Positions 1-10,170 are shown, counted from the stretch's first letter. The stretch: 64,000 nucleotides of DNA from Streptomyces sp. SS1-1 (GCF_008973465.1 NZ_WBXN01000004.1:3264501-3328500), one strand, 5' to 3'. A program made the numbers and translations. Notes: generated by a model not told the origin, from the sequence alone.

Positions 1-429
1 GACCGGCTGGTGAGCGCGCGCATGGAGCGGGCGCGCCTGCTCAGCGATCCAACAAACCCTTTGTTGTGGGTGGTTCTGGACGAGGGCGCGCTGCGGCGGC
101 TCACCGGCGGACGCGAGGTCATGGCGGAGGCCCTGCGGCACATCGCCGCCCTCGTCCGCCGCAGCCGGGTCATCGTGCAGGTGCTGCCCTTCGAGGCCGG
201 GGCCCACGCCGCCATGCAGGGCGCCCTCAAGCTGATGGAGTTCGAGGACGCGCCGCCGCTCGTCTACTTCGAGGGGATCGGCACCGGACGGCTGGAGGAC
301 GACCCCTCCACGGTCCGCCGCCGACGGCACACCTACGACCTGCTCGCGGCCTGCGCGCTCTCTCCGCGGAAGTCCCTGGCCGTCCTCGAGGCCATGGCCG
401 AGGATTACGCGCATGAGGAGCATTCCTGA
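1..429 (+). CDS. DUF5753 domain regulator, C-terminal part (5' end outside window)
   Basis: The frame is open from the first base, so this is the end of a longer gene. About 140 residues remain and match the C-terminal DUF5753 domain that follows an N-terminal Xre-type helix-turn-helix in many Streptomyces regulators; 'VIVQVLPFEAGAHAAMQG' is typical. The helix-turn-helix would lie upstream and cannot be seen. The 3' end overlaps the downstream DUF397 gene by 17 bases, the usual pairing of these families. Such pairs are thought to act together in development or antibiotic control, as in the bldB/whiJ-like loci; no specific target can be read here. Confidence 0.85.
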   Translation, partial: DRLVSARMERARLLSDPTNPLLWVVLDEGALRRLTGGREVMAEALRHIAALVRRSRVIVQVLPFEAGAHAAMQGALKLMEFEDAPPLVYFEGIGTGRLEDDPSTVRRRRHTYDLLAACALSPRKSLAVLEAMAEDYAHEEHS

Positions 430-616
430 GCAGGACCTGAAGACGGCCACCTGGCACAAGTCCCGTCACAGCGGCGGCGACGGCGGCAACTGCCTGGAAG
501 TCACCCACGACTTCCCCGCCGTCGTCCCCGTCCGTGACTCCAAGACCCCCCACGGCCCCACCCTCGTCTTCTCCGAAACCGTCTGGGCGGCCTTCGTCCA
601 AGCGGTCAGGATCTGA
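413..616 (+). CDS. DUF397 domain protein
   Basis: A 67-residue protein with the DUF397 signature: 'TWHKSRHSGGDGGNCLEV' near the N-terminus and 'VPVRDSKTPHGPTLVFS' in the second half. Members are small, apparently cytoplasmic, and encoded next to Xre/DUF5753 regulators, as here, where the start lies inside the end of the preceding gene. The overlap implies translational coupling. The partner relationship to the regulator is known for related whiJ-type loci; the function of this copy is not known. Confidence 0.9.
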   Translation: MRSIPEQDLKTATWHKSRHSGGDGGNCLEVTHDFPAVVPVRDSKTPHGPTLVFSETVWAAFVQAVRI

Positions 617-641
617 CCTAATCGGCTTCTACGGTGGGCTC

Positions 642-1175
642 ATGACCGACACCACGAACACCACCGTCGTAGACGAGCGCGCCGACCTGCTGGAGGCGCT
701 CGCCAAGCACCGGCACTTCCTGCGGTTCACCACGCGGGACCTGACCGACGAGCAGGCCGGCGCCCGGACCACCGCCAGCGCGCTGTGTCTGGGCGGGCTG
801 ATCAAGCACGTCACGTCGGTGGAGCGGGCCTGGGCCGCCTTCATCGTGGAGGGGCCGTCGGCGATGCCCGACTTCTCGGCGATGACCGAGGCGGACTTCG
901 CGAAGCGGGCCGACGAGTTCAGGATGCTGCCCGGCGAGACGCTGGCCGGTGTCCTGGCGGAGTACGAGGAGGTCGCCCGGAGCACCGACGAGCTGGTCGC
1001 GAAGCTCCCGGACCTGAGCGCGTCCCACCCGCTGCCGCGGGCGCCGTGGAACGAGGAGGGCGCCCGCTGGTCGGCGCGCAGGGTGCTGCTGCACGTCATC
1101 GCGGAGACCGCCCAGCACGCCGGGCACGCCGACATCATCCGGGAGTCCCTGGACGGCGCGAAGACGATGAGCTGA
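642..1175 (+). CDS. DinB/DUF664 family protein
   Basis: A 177-residue four-helix DinB-like protein. It shows the spaced metal-ligand histidines of the superfamily: one in 'LGGLIKHVTSVERAW' near residue 58 and two in 'HVIAETAQHAGHADIIRE' near the C-terminus. Actinobacterial members include mycothiol-dependent enzymes and many uncharacterised proteins, so a thiol-transferase or isomerase role is possible but unproven. The ATG at 642 starts exactly where family similarity starts; the longer upstream open frame is only the shadow of the DUF397 region. It stands alone between unrelated genes. Confidence 0.85.
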   Translation: MTDTTNTTVVDERADLLEALAKHRHFLRFTTRDLTDEQAGARTTASALCLGGLIKHVTSVERAWAAFIVEGPSAMPDFSAMTEADFAKRADEFRMLPGETLAGVLAEYEEVARSTDELVAKLPDLSASHPLPRAPWNEEGARWSARRVLLHVIAETAQHAGHADIIRESLDGAKTMS

Positions 1176-1218
1176 CGGGAATGGCGTAAAGGGGCGGGGA
1201 CTGCCCAGACTGGGGTCC

Positions 1219-1788
1219 ATGAACCACGCCCAGATGACCGCCCTGGGCCGTGCTCTCCGTCTCGTCGGTGAGCACGGCGACGCCCTCACCGCGGACACGC
1301 CGGACGCCCGGCTGCACGAGATGAAGGCGGATCTGCGCCGTGCGCTCGAGCTGCTGGACGAGAGCGCCGGCGGCGCCGCGCCCGCGACGCGCTGCCCCGA
1401 GCATCCGAACGGACCGGTCGACGAGAACGCGCACGACCTGTGCCTGCTCTGCGAGACCCGGCGCCGGGCCGCGCGGCGCTCGGAGTTCAACGGCCCGGAC
1501 GTGCCCCGCTCCCCCGAGCGCACGGCACCGTCCCGGTACGGGGTGCGGGGCGACCGTCCGCAGCCCCAGCAGCGCTGGCTGCCGGAGCTGTGGAACGGGC
1601 AGGAGTGGCAGTTGTGCGGCACCCCGCGCCGCGACCGCCGGGAGGCCGAGCTGTATCTCGCCGCCCAGCGGCGCGGGCCGCGCCCCGCGATGGCCTACCG
1701 GCTCGTGCACGAGTTCACCGACTACGAGGTGCTGCGGATCTGGGGCACCCCGGTGAAGGTCGACATCGAGCCGCTGGGCAACCTGTAG
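1219..1788 (+). CDS. conserved hypothetical protein with a possible Cys/His zinc site
   Basis: A 189-residue protein I do not recognise. The first 55 residues look helical. A 'CPEHP' motif near residue 63 and 'CLLCETRR' near residue 79 together give a CxxH...CxxC arrangement that could bind zinc. The second half is rich in Arg, Trp and Tyr ('RWLPELWNGQEWQLCGTP'). No signal peptide or membrane segment is visible. The ATG is preceded by a short spacer after the DinB gene. A role in nucleic-acid binding would be a guess. Confidence 0.7.
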   Translation: MNHAQMTALGRALRLVGEHGDALTADTPDARLHEMKADLRRALELLDESAGGAAPATRCPEHPNGPVDENAHDLCLLCETRRRAARRSEFNGPDVPRSPERTAPSRYGVRGDRPQPQQRWLPELWNGQEWQLCGTPRRDRREAELYLAAQRRGPRPAMAYRLVHEFTDYEVLRIWGTPVKVDIEPLGNL

Positions 1789-1825
1789 CCGCCACGTCGC
1801 CGCGGCGGCTACCGGCCGCCGGGGT

Positions 1826-2953
1826 TCAGCTGAGGGTCTTCAGCGACGCCGCGTCGTACGGCTTCAGCTCGTCGAAGCGGCCGTCGAGGACCTTCGCCGC
1901 CCACTGCGGGTCCTGGAGGAGGGCGCGGCCGACGGCCACCATGTCGTACTCCTCGCGCTCCAGGGCGTCCAGCAGGTCGTCGAAGCCCTTGGTGACGGAG
2001 CCCTCGCCGGCGAACGCCCGGATGAAGTCGCCGTCGAGGCCGACCGAGCCGACCGTGATGGTGGTCCTGCCGGTCAGCTTCTTGGTCCAGCCCGCGAGGT
2101 TGAGGTCGGAGCCGTCGAACTCGGGGATCCAGTAGCGGCGGGTGGAGGCGTGGAAGGCGTCGACGCCGGCCGCGGCGATCGGGGCCAGGATGGCCTCCAG
2201 CTCCTGCGGGGTCTCGGCGAGACGGGCGTCGTACGCGTCCTGCTTCCACTGCGAGTAGCGGAAGATCACCGGGAAGGACGGGGACACCCGCTCGCGTACG
2301 GCGGCCACGATCTCCGCGGCGAAGAGCGTGCGGGCGACCGGGTCGCCGCCGTAGGCGTCGGTGCGGCGGTTGGTGCCCGCAAACAGGAACTGGTCGACGA
2401 GGTAGCCGTGGGCGCCGTGGATCTCCACGCCGTCGAAGCCGATGCGCTCGGCGGCCGCGGCGGCGTCGGCGAAGGCGCCGATCACGTCGTCCAGGTCCTG
2501 CCGGGTCATCGCCCGGCCGGTGGGCTCGTCGGCGCCGATGCGCAGCCCCGAGGGCCCGACGGCCGGGGCGTCCGTGAAGGGCGGCTGGCCCTGCTCGCGG
2601 ACCATGCCGATGTGCCACAGCTGCGGCACGATCGTGCCGCCCGCCGCGTGCACGGCCTCGGCGACCTTCGCCCACCCGGCGAGCTGCTCCTCGCCGTGGA
2701 ACCGGGGCACCCGGTCGCTCTGCCCGGCCGAGGGGTGCCCGACATAGGTGCCCTCGGTGACGATCAGGCCGACTCCGGCCGCCGCCCGGCGCGCGTAGTA
2801 CGACCGGACGTCCTCACCGGGGACGCCGCCGGGCGAGAACATCCGGGTCATCGGCGCCATCGCGACGCGGTTCGGGACGGTGAGGCCGTTGATCACGGTG
2901 GGCCGGGACAGGATCTCGGCCGCTCGGGAGGCGGTGGGCTGGGCGAGGGTCAT
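1826..2953 (-). CDS. NADH:flavin oxidoreductase, Old Yellow Enzyme family
   Basis: A 375-residue TIM-barrel flavoprotein. Family marks are 'NRVAMAPMTRMFSPGG' at the N-terminus, 'LWHIGMV' near residue 116, 'GFDGVEIHGAHGYLVDQFL' near residue 172 (the His pair that binds substrate carbonyls) and 'VGRALLQDPQWAAK' near the C-terminus. These FMN enzymes reduce activated C=C bonds with NAD(P)H. The ATG has a clear GAGGAG ribosome site. A perfect 8-bp inverted repeat lies 22-38 bases upstream of the start and could be an operator. Substrate unknown. Confidence 0.93.
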   Translation of the reverse strand: MTLAQPTASRAAEILSRPTVINGLTVPNRVAMAPMTRMFSPGGVPGEDVRSYYARRAAAGVGLIVTEGTYVGHPSAGQSDRVPRFHGEEQLAGWAKVAEAVHAAGGTIVPQLWHIGMVREQGQPPFTDAPAVGPSGLRIGADEPTGRAMTRQDLDDVIGAFADAAAAAERIGFDGVEIHGAHGYLVDQFLFAGTNRRTDAYGGDPVARTLFAAEIVAAVRERVSPSFPVIFRYSQWKQDAYDARLAETPQELEAILAPIAAAGVDAFHASTRRYWIPEFDGSDLNLAGWTKKLTGRTTITVGSVGLDGDFIRAFAGEGSVTKGFDDLLDALEREEYDMVAVGRALLQDPQWAAKVLDGRFDELKPYDAASLKTLS

Positions 2954-2974
2954 ATGGGGGGCTCCTCGGAAGGG

Positions 2975-2991
2975 GGTCAGCCTGGCTGACC
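2975..2991. promoter_or_regulatory. perfect inverted repeat upstream of the OYE gene
   Basis: GGTCAGCC and GGCTGACC flank a single T. The site lies between the likely promoter (around ATGTGCATGTGCATTGTTGCAT at 2999-3020, itself repetitive) and the ribosome site. It could bind a repressor or form a short leader hairpin; the repressor is not encoded next to it. Confidence 0.4.
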
Positions 2992-3092
2992 GGGAAGTAT
3001 GTGCATGTGCATTGTTGCATCACCTTAAACACCTCTCCGTGCCCGGTGCATCCCGCTCGCCGAACTCTCCCGCGTGACCCCGGACACGCCGA

Positions 3093-3128
3093 AGGGCGGC
3101 GCCTCCTGCGAACAGGAAGCACCGCCCT
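3093..3128 (-). terminator. rho-independent terminator of groEL
   Basis: A 16-bp stem with two mismatches closes a CGAA tetraloop, 44 bases past the groEL stop codon. No long T tract follows, as is common in Streptomyces. Confidence 0.75.
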
Positions 3129-3171
3129 CCGCGTAGGACGTGATCGACCGGGGCCGGAGCCCCGAGGACGA

Positions 3172-4902
<1,731 letters not shown>

Positions 4903-4921
4903 TCACCGACCCGGTCCTCCT

Positions 4922-4984
4922 TTGTCACTCTCACCTTCAGAGTGCTAACGCCAATGATTAGCACTCGGGGTACGAGAGTGCAAG
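4922..4984 (-). promoter_or_regulatory. two tandem CIRCE (HrcA) operators upstream of groEL
   Basis: Reading toward groEL there are four 9-base half-sites at constant 9-base spacing. CTTGCACTC, N9, GAGTGCTAA forms element 1 (4958-4984); after another nine bases TTAGCACTC, N9, GAGTGACAA forms element 2 (4922-4948). The consensus CIRCE is TTAGCACTC-N9-GAGTGCTAA. The two inner half-sites are perfect, the two outer ones match 7/9 and 8/9. HrcA is the known ligand. Confidence 0.9.
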
Positions 4985-5031
4985 GCGCCCGGGTATCGCG
5001 CCCGTCGGCGCGCGGGGGCGCGAGGGCACGA

Positions 5032-5068
5032 CGAAGGGCCCGCGCCCCCAGGAGGCGCGGGCCCTTCG
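5032..5068 (-). terminator. terminator of the cold-shock gene
   Basis: A perfect 15-bp GC-rich stem (CGAAGGGCCCGCGCC and its complement) closes a short loop 35 bases past the cold-shock stop codon. It also separates that gene from the groEL promoter. Confidence 0.8.
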
Positions 5069-5103
5069 AAGAAGAACGTCGCTGCTGTTCGTCGACGCGT
5101 GCT

Positions 5104-5310
5104 TCAGCCGGTCGCCAGCCGGACCATGTCCGCCTGCGGCCCCTTCTGACCCTGCGAGATCTCGAAATCGACCCGCTGGCCCTCTTCCAGGGTGCGGTAC
5201 CCGTCCATCTGGATCGCGCTGTAGTGGACGAAAACATCCGCACCACCGTCGACCGCGATGAAGCCGTACCCCTTCTCCGCGTTGAACCACTTGACGGTGC
5301 CCTGAGCCAT
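5104..5310 (-). CDS. cold-shock protein, CspA family (ScoF4-like)
   Basis: A 68-residue single OB-fold protein with both RNA-binding motifs, RNP1 'KGYGFIAV' and RNP2 'VFVHYSAI'. It starts [14 protein letters not shown]; the longer frame upstream is rejected because family members start exactly here. It binds single-stranded RNA/DNA and melts structure. It lies between the thrC-moaD operon and groEL, the same position as scoF4 in S. coelicolor as I recall. A 5' region of more than 300 bases without a gene could hold its promoter and long leader. Confidence 0.95.
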   Translation of the reverse strand: MAQGTVKWFNAEKGYGFIAVDGGADVFVHYSAIQMDGYRTLEEGQRVDFEISQGQKGPQADMVRLATG

Positions 5311-5665
5311 GCCTAACTCCCCTATTACTGGCCCTTGCACAGATCCACACTTCGCGGATCCGGGTCAGACCTCGCCCCCCAGATCGGTCGGGGGCGTGCG
5401 CCGGAACGCGTCGACCGCGGCTGAATGTATCTGCCCAACTGCCGTCTGCAACAGGTCAATCGGACGAGAAATCCGGGCACGACCGGTCGGGAATGTGGCG
5501 ACAATTCCGCTGACTTCAGGTCAAGTCGGGCCGGGCAAAAAGAACAAAAGCCGCATAGGACCCGCGGAGTTTGGCTACTTCTTGTCGGGTCGGCGGCAGA
5601 AATCAAAGACGGCCGGTCCAGGGACCGGCGGTGCGTTCCCCAACTGTACCCCGCTCAATCACACA
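5311..5665. other. gene-free region upstream of the cold-shock gene
   Basis: About 355 bases with no credible coding frame and lower GC than the surroundings. It presumably holds the cold-shock promoter and a long 5' untranslated leader. I see no recognisable riboswitch. Confidence 0.5.
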
Positions 5666-5704
5666 GAATTGCCTCCTCCGCTTCTCTTACGGAGGAGGCA
5701 ATTC
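5666..5704 (-). terminator. strong hairpin after the thrC-moaD operon
   Basis: A perfect 15-bp stem (GAATTGCCTCCTCCG and its complement) closes a nine-base pyrimidine-rich loop, 51 bases past the moaD stop. It works in either direction and would end the thrC-moaD transcript. One arm is an anti-Shine-Dalgarno-like CCTCC sequence, probably coincidental. Confidence 0.75.
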
Positions 5705-5754
5705 GATGAACGCTCGGTAACCGGGGTTACCGAAGGTAATGTTCGGTCATCCGG

Positions 5755-6030
5755 TCAGCCGCCGGCGACGGCCGGAATGATGGAGACGCCGGCGCCGTCC
5801 GGCGTCGCGGTCTCCAGACCCTGCTCGAAACGCACGTCGTCGTCGTTGACGTAGACGTTGACGAAGCGCCGCAGCTTGCCCTGGTCGTCCAGCACCCGGG
5901 CCGCGATCCCCGTGTGGTTCTTCTCGAGGTCGGAGATGACCTCGGCCAGGGTGGCGCCCTCGGCGGCGACCTCGGCCTGACCGCCGGTGTAGGTGCGCAG
6001 GATGGTCGGGATGCGAACGGTCACGCTCAT
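5755..6030 (-). CDS. MoaD/ThiS-family sulfur carrier protein
   Basis: A 91-residue ubiquitin-fold protein ending in 'SIIPAVAGG'. The C-terminal Gly-Gly is the site that is adenylated and thiocarboxylated in MoaD, ThiS and CysO. Its start codon overlaps the thrC stop in an ATGA arrangement, so the two are co-translated. In Mycobacterium the homologue CysO donates sulfur for cysteine synthesis from O-phosphoserine with CysM and the protease Mec; none of those is next door here. Whether this protein serves cysteine, thiamine, molybdopterin or a secondary pathway cannot be read from sequence. Confidence 0.9.
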   Translation of the reverse strand: MSVTVRIPTILRTYTGGQAEVAAEGATLAEVISDLEKNHTGIAARVLDDQGKLRRFVNVYVNDDDVRFEQGLETATPDGAGVSIIPAVAGG

Positions 6031-7310
6031 GCGAGGCCAGCCTCTCGGAAGGAGTCAAGGTTGGGACGAATCGTCGCGGTGAGGCCCGTACCCGCCACCG
6101 CGTCCAGCGTCTTGAGGCCGTCGCCGGTGTTCAGGACGACGGTCGTCTTGGCGGGGTCGAGCGCCCCGCTCTCGATGAGCTTCTTGGTGACGCCCACCGT
6201 CACGCCGCCCGCGGTCTCGGCGAAGACGCCCTCGGTCCGCGCGAGCAGCTTGATCGCCGCGACGATCTCGGCGTCCGTCACGTCCTCCACGGCGCCGCCC
6301 GTGCGGCGGGCGATGTCCAGGACGTAGGGGCCGTCGGCCGGGTTGCCGATCGCGAGCGACTTGGCGATGGTGTCCGGCTTCTGCGGGCGGACCACGTCGT
6401 GGCCGGCCTTGAAGGCGGTGGACACCGGCGAGCAGCCCTCGGCCTGGGCGCCGAAGATCTTGTACGGCCTGTCCTCGACCAGGCCGAGCTTGATCAGCTC
6501 CTGGAGGCCCTTGTCGATCTTGGTGAGCTGGGAGCCGGAGGCGATCGGCACGACCAGCTGGTCCGGCAGCCGCCAGCCGAGCTGCTCGCAGATCTCGTAC
6601 GCGAGCGTCTTGGAGCCCTCGGCGTAGTACGGCCGCAGGTTGACGTTCACGAAGCCCCAGCCCTCACCGGCGGGGTCGCCGATCAGCTCGGAGCAGAAAC
6701 GGTTCACGTCGTCGTAGTTGCCCTCGATGCCGACGAGTTCGCCGCCGTAGACCGCGGCCATGACGACCTTTCCCTGCTCCAGGTCGTGCGGGATGAACAC
6801 GCACGAGCGGAAGCCGGCGCGGGCCGCGGCGGCGCCCACCGCGCCGGCGAGGTTGCCGGTGGAGGAGCAGGACAGGGTGGTGAAGCCGAAGGCGCGCGCC
6901 GCCTCCAGGGCCTGCGCGACCACGCGGTCCTTGAAGCTGTGCGTCGGGTTGCCGGAGTCGTCCTTGACGTACAGGCCGCCGGTGACGCCCAGTTCGCGGG
7001 CGAGGTTGTCGGCCTTGACGAGCTTGGTCCAGCCGGGGTTGATGTTCGGCTTGTCCGCCACGTCGGCCGGGACGGGCAGCAGGGGCGCGTAGCGCCAGAT
7101 GTTCGCGGGGCCCGCCTCGATGCTCCGACGGAGCTTCTCGGTGTCGTAGCCCGAGAAGTCGTAGGCGATCTCCAGCGGGCCGAAACACTCCTCGCAGGCG
7201 AAGACCGGGCCGAGCGGGACCCGGTGGCCGCACTCGCGACAGGACAGCGCGGCGGCGGGGCCGAGGTCTACGGTGGAGTCGGTGCTGCTTGCAACAGTCT
7301 GCACAGCCAT
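6027..7310 (-). CDS. thrC: threonine synthase
   Basis: A 427-residue PLP enzyme that makes threonine from O-phosphohomoserine. The PLP lysine is K127 in 'HSFKDRV', and 'SSTGNLAGAVGAAAARAG' follows as the phosphate-binding segment. An N-terminal zinc-ribbon-like region has four cysteines at about residues 24, 27, 39 and 42, seen in many actinobacterial and archaeal ThrC. The ATG with a downstream MAVQTVASS start is the only good one. It forms an overlapping operon with the sulfur carrier gene. Confidence 0.96.
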   Translation of the reverse strand: MAVQTVASSTDSTVDLGPAAALSCRECGHRVPLGPVFACEECFGPLEIAYDFSGYDTEKLRRSIEAGPANIWRYAPLLPVPADVADKPNINPGWTKLVKADNLARELGVTGGLYVKDDSGNPTHSFKDRVVAQALEAARAFGFTTLSCSSTGNLAGAVGAAAARAGFRSCVFIPHDLEQGKVVMAAVYGGELVGIEGNYDDVNRFCSELIGDPAGEGWGFVNVNLRPYYAEGSKTLAYEICEQLGWRLPDQLVVPIASGSQLTKIDKGLQELIKLGLVEDRPYKIFGAQAEGCSPVSTAFKAGHDVVRPQKPDTIAKSLAIGNPADGPYVLDIARRTGGAVEDVTDAEIVAAIKLLARTEGVFAETAGGVTVGVTKKLIESGALDPAKTTVVLNTGDGLKTLDAVAGTGLTATIRPNLDSFREAGLA

Positions 7311-7665
7311 GTGAGGCGAGGCCCTTTCTCCTCATCTTCCTCACGACGCATCTCGCCGTGAGACGGATTTGGCACCTTCCCTAGCCGGGAGCCTCGCGGA
7401 GACGATCAACGGTGACGATCGACGCTGATCTACGAGAACCGACTGGAGGGTTGCCGGGGCTTCATCGGGCCGTGTCCCTCTGCCCCTCTGGATGAGCGGT
7501 ATGCGGTTGTCCTGCGGTTGTGAACCCGGGCGACCCTGACATGCGATGGTCACTCGCGTTGTTCAAGACTGTAACCGAAGGCCAGGACAGTTGAGAGAGC
7601 AGTCCGAACCGCGAGATGGATCACCGACGTCGTGCGACAGTTTCGACAGTGAGGAGCCGCCGACC
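7311..7665. other. divergent intergenic region thrC / gpgS
   Basis: It holds the divergent promoters. A direct repeat TGCGGTTGT occurs twice near 7502-7520. The open frame running into gpgS from 7546 is not credible as coding because the ribosome site and family start lie at 7651-7666. Nothing else is recognisable. Confidence 0.4.
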
Positions 7666-8610
7666 GTGCTGGAAGAAGTCGAGCGCTGGCTGATCAGCCG
7701 CTCCTGGTCCCTGGCCGACCGTCCGCTGCACCACGTGCTGGCCGCCAAGCAGCGCTCGGGCCAGTCGGTCTCGGTCGTCCTGCCCGCCCTCAACGAGGAG
7801 GAGACGGTCGGCGACATCGTCGCGATCATCGCCCACGACCTGGTGCACCAGGTGCCGCTGGTCGACGAGATCGTCGTGGTCGACTCCGGGTCCACCGACC
7901 GCACCGCCGAGGTCGCCGCGGCGGCCGGCGCGCGGGTCGTCCACCGCGACGACATCCTGCCCCGTATCCCCGCCGTGCCCGGCAAGGGCGAGGTGCTGTG
8001 GCGCTCGCTGCTGGTGACGGGCGGGGACATCGTCTGCTTCATCGACGCCGACCTGCGCGAGTTCTCCTCGGACTTCGTCCTCGGCATCGTCGGCCCGCTG
8101 CTCACCGACCCCGGCGTCGACCTGGTCAAGGCGATGTACGACCGCCCGCTCGGCGGCGCGTCCGGACAGGGCGGCCGGGTCACCGAGCTGATGGCCCGCC
8201 CCCTGCTGAACATGCACTGGCCGCAGCTGGCCGGATTCGTACAGCCGCTCGGCGGCGAGTACGCGGCCCGCCGCACCCTGCTGGAGCAGCTGCCCTTCCC
8301 CGTCGGCTACGGCGTCGAGCTGGGCATGCTGGTGGACGCCCTGCACCTGGTGGGGCTGGACGCCCTCGCGCAGGTGGACGTGGGGGTGCGCAAGCACCGG
8401 CACCAGGACGGGCAGGCGCTGGGCCGCATGTCCGCGGCGATCTACCGCACCGCGCAACTGCGGCTGGCGCGCGGGCATCTGGTGCGCCCGGCGCTGACCC
8501 AGTTCGAGCGCGGGCAGGACGGTTTCGAGCCACGGACGTACTCGGTGGACACGGAGGAGCGGCCGCCCATGGTGGAGATCGCGGAGTACGCGGCGCGCAG
8601 GGTCGCGTGA
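7666..8610 (+). CDS. gpgS: glucosyl-3-phosphoglycerate synthase (GT81)
   Basis: A 314-residue GT-A glycosyltransferase. 'SVVLPALNEEETVGDIV' near residue 38 binds nucleotide sugar, 'VVDSGSTDRT' follows, and 'CFIDADLREF' near residue 125 contains the metal-binding DxD. GT81 enzymes join glucose to 3-phosphoglycerate, the first step toward glucosylglycerate and, in mycobacteria, methylglucose lipopolysaccharide. The GTG at 7666 is chosen because GAGGAG sits 10 bases before it and similarity begins there. It lies beside trehalose genes, consistent with a compatible-solute neighbourhood. Confidence 0.88.
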   Translation: MLEEVERWLISRSWSLADRPLHHVLAAKQRSGQSVSVVLPALNEEETVGDIVAIIAHDLVHQVPLVDEIVVVDSGSTDRTAEVAAAAGARVVHRDDILPRIPAVPGKGEVLWRSLLVTGGDIVCFIDADLREFSSDFVLGIVGPLLTDPGVDLVKAMYDRPLGGASGQGGRVTELMARPLLNMHWPQLAGFVQPLGGEYAARRTLLEQLPFPVGYGVELGMLVDALHLVGLDALAQVDVGVRKHRHQDGQALGRMSAAIYRTAQLRLARGHLVRPALTQFERGQDGFEPRTYSVDTEERPPMVEIAEYAARRVA

Positions 8611-8704
8611 ACGCGGCATCCCGGCCGTATACAGCGCGTACGTGAGCCCCCACTGAGCCGAACCGCACGTTTGAGCGTTTCCGGGCCGGGCTAGGTTGAG
8701 GCGT

Positions 8705-10117
8705 ATGGCTTCCTCGCAGACTGCTGCCAAGGTACTGGTCGCCTCGAACCGCGGCCCGGTCTCGTACGAGGTGCGCGACGACGGTTCGCTGCACAGCAAG
8801 AGGGGCGGCGGGGGCATGGTCTCCGGGCTGTCGGCGATCGGGCCGGACGCGGGCGCCCTGTGGGTGTGCTCGGCGCTGTCCGACGGCGACCGGGAGGCGG
8901 TGCGCCGCGGGGCCGGCGAGGACGGCGTGCTGATGCTGGACATCCCGGCGGACGTGCACGCGGACGCCTACAACGGCATCGCGAACTCGGTCCTGTGGTT
9001 CGTGCACCACATGCTCTACCAGACCCCGGTGGAGCCGGTCTTCGACGCGGAGTTCCGGCGGCAGTGGGCCTCGTACGAGACCTACAACCGCGCGTTCGCC
9101 GAGGCCCTGGCGGAGCGGGCGGCCCCCGGGGCGGCCGTGCTGGTGCAGGACTACCACCTGACGCTGGTGCCCGGGATGCTGCGCGAGCTGCGGCCCGACC
9201 TGCGGATCGGGCACTTCTCGCACACGCCGTGGGCGCCGCCGGAGTACTTCGCGATGCTGCCCGACGACATCGCGCGGCAGGTGCTGGGCGGGATGCTCGG
9301 CGCGGACCGCCTCGGCTTCCTCACCCGGCGCTGGGCGGACGCCTTCGAGGCGTGCTGCGAGCGGTTCGCCGGCGGGCTCGGCGGCACCCGTACGGGGGTG
9401 CACGGGCTGGGCGCCGACGCGGACTTCCTGCGGGCGCGCTCGCACGAGGACGACGTGGCCGAACGGATGACGGCGCTGCGCGAGGAGATCGGCACCGCCC
9501 CCGACGGCTCGCCCCGCCGCACTGTGGTCCGGGTCGACCGCACCGAGCTGTCGAAGAACATCGTGCGCGGCCTGCTGGCGTACCGGCAGCTGCTCGACGA
9601 GCACCCCGAGTGGCGCGAGCGGGTGGTGCACGTGGCCTTCGCCTATCCCTCGCGGCAGGACCTCGCCGTCTACCGCGACTACACGGCCGAGGTGCAGCGG
9701 GTCGCCCGGGAGATCAACGACGCGTACGGCACACCCGGCTGGACGCCGGTCGTGCTGCACGTCAAGGACGACTTCGCACGCTCGCTGGCCGCGTACCGGC
9801 TGGCGGACGTGGCCCTGGTCAACCCGATCCGGGACGGCATGAACCTGGTCGCCAAGGAAGTGCCGCTCGTCTCCGACGAGGGTTGCGTCCTGGTCCTGTC
9901 CCGCGAGGCCGGCGCCTTCGAGGAACTCGGCGAGGACGCGATCCCCGTCAACCCGTACGACGTCATCGCCACGGCCCAGGCCCTCCACGAGGCCCTGTCC
10001 GTCCCCCCGGCGGAACGAGCCGAGCGCTCCAAGCGCCTCGCCGCCGCGGCGACGGCCCTCCCCCCGTCCCAGTGGTTCCTGGACCAGCTGAACGCGTTGC
10101 GGGACGACCAGGGCTGA
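8705..10117 (+). CDS. otsA: alpha,alpha-trehalose-phosphate synthase
   Basis: A 470-residue GT20 enzyme that forms trehalose-6-phosphate from UDP-glucose and glucose-6-phosphate. Visible motifs are 'VASNRGPVSYE' at the N-terminus, 'VQDYHLTLVPGMLREL' near residue 150, 'FSHTPWAPPEYF' and 'NPIRDGMNLVAKEV' near residue 376, the UDP-binding end. The ATG at 8705 is used rather than the in-frame TTG three codons upstream. The matching phosphatase gene otsB lies 384 bases further on but on the opposite strand, with a gene relic between them. Confidence 0.95.
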   Translation: MASSQTAAKVLVASNRGPVSYEVRDDGSLHSKRGGGGMVSGLSAIGPDAGALWVCSALSDGDREAVRRGAGEDGVLMLDIPADVHADAYNGIANSVLWFVHHMLYQTPVEPVFDAEFRRQWASYETYNRAFAEALAERAAPGAAVLVQDYHLTLVPGMLRELRPDLRIGHFSHTPWAPPEYFAMLPDDIARQVLGGMLGADRLGFLTRRWADAFEACCERFAGGLGGTRTGVHGLGADADFLRARSHEDDVAERMTALREEIGTAPDGSPRRTVVRVDRTELSKNIVRGLLAYRQLLDEHPEWRERVVHVAFAYPSRQDLAVYRDYTAEVQRVAREINDAYGTPGWTPVVLHVKDDFARSLAAYRLADVALVNPIRDGMNLVAKEVPLVSDEGCVLVLSREAGAFEELGEDAIPVNPYDVIATAQALHEALSVPPAERAERSKRLAAAATALPPSQWFLDQLNALRDDQG

Positions 10118-10170
10118 CGGCGGCCGCCCCGCAGGGGGTGCGCTGCCGGCTGCGGCCGGGCGGCCCGGCT

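Noticed and set aside
8180..10170. Long minus-strand frame over gpgS/otsA
   Set aside because: Antisense shadow of well-supported genes. Only the short part at 10171-10262 has real similarity, to the 26356 oxidoreductase.
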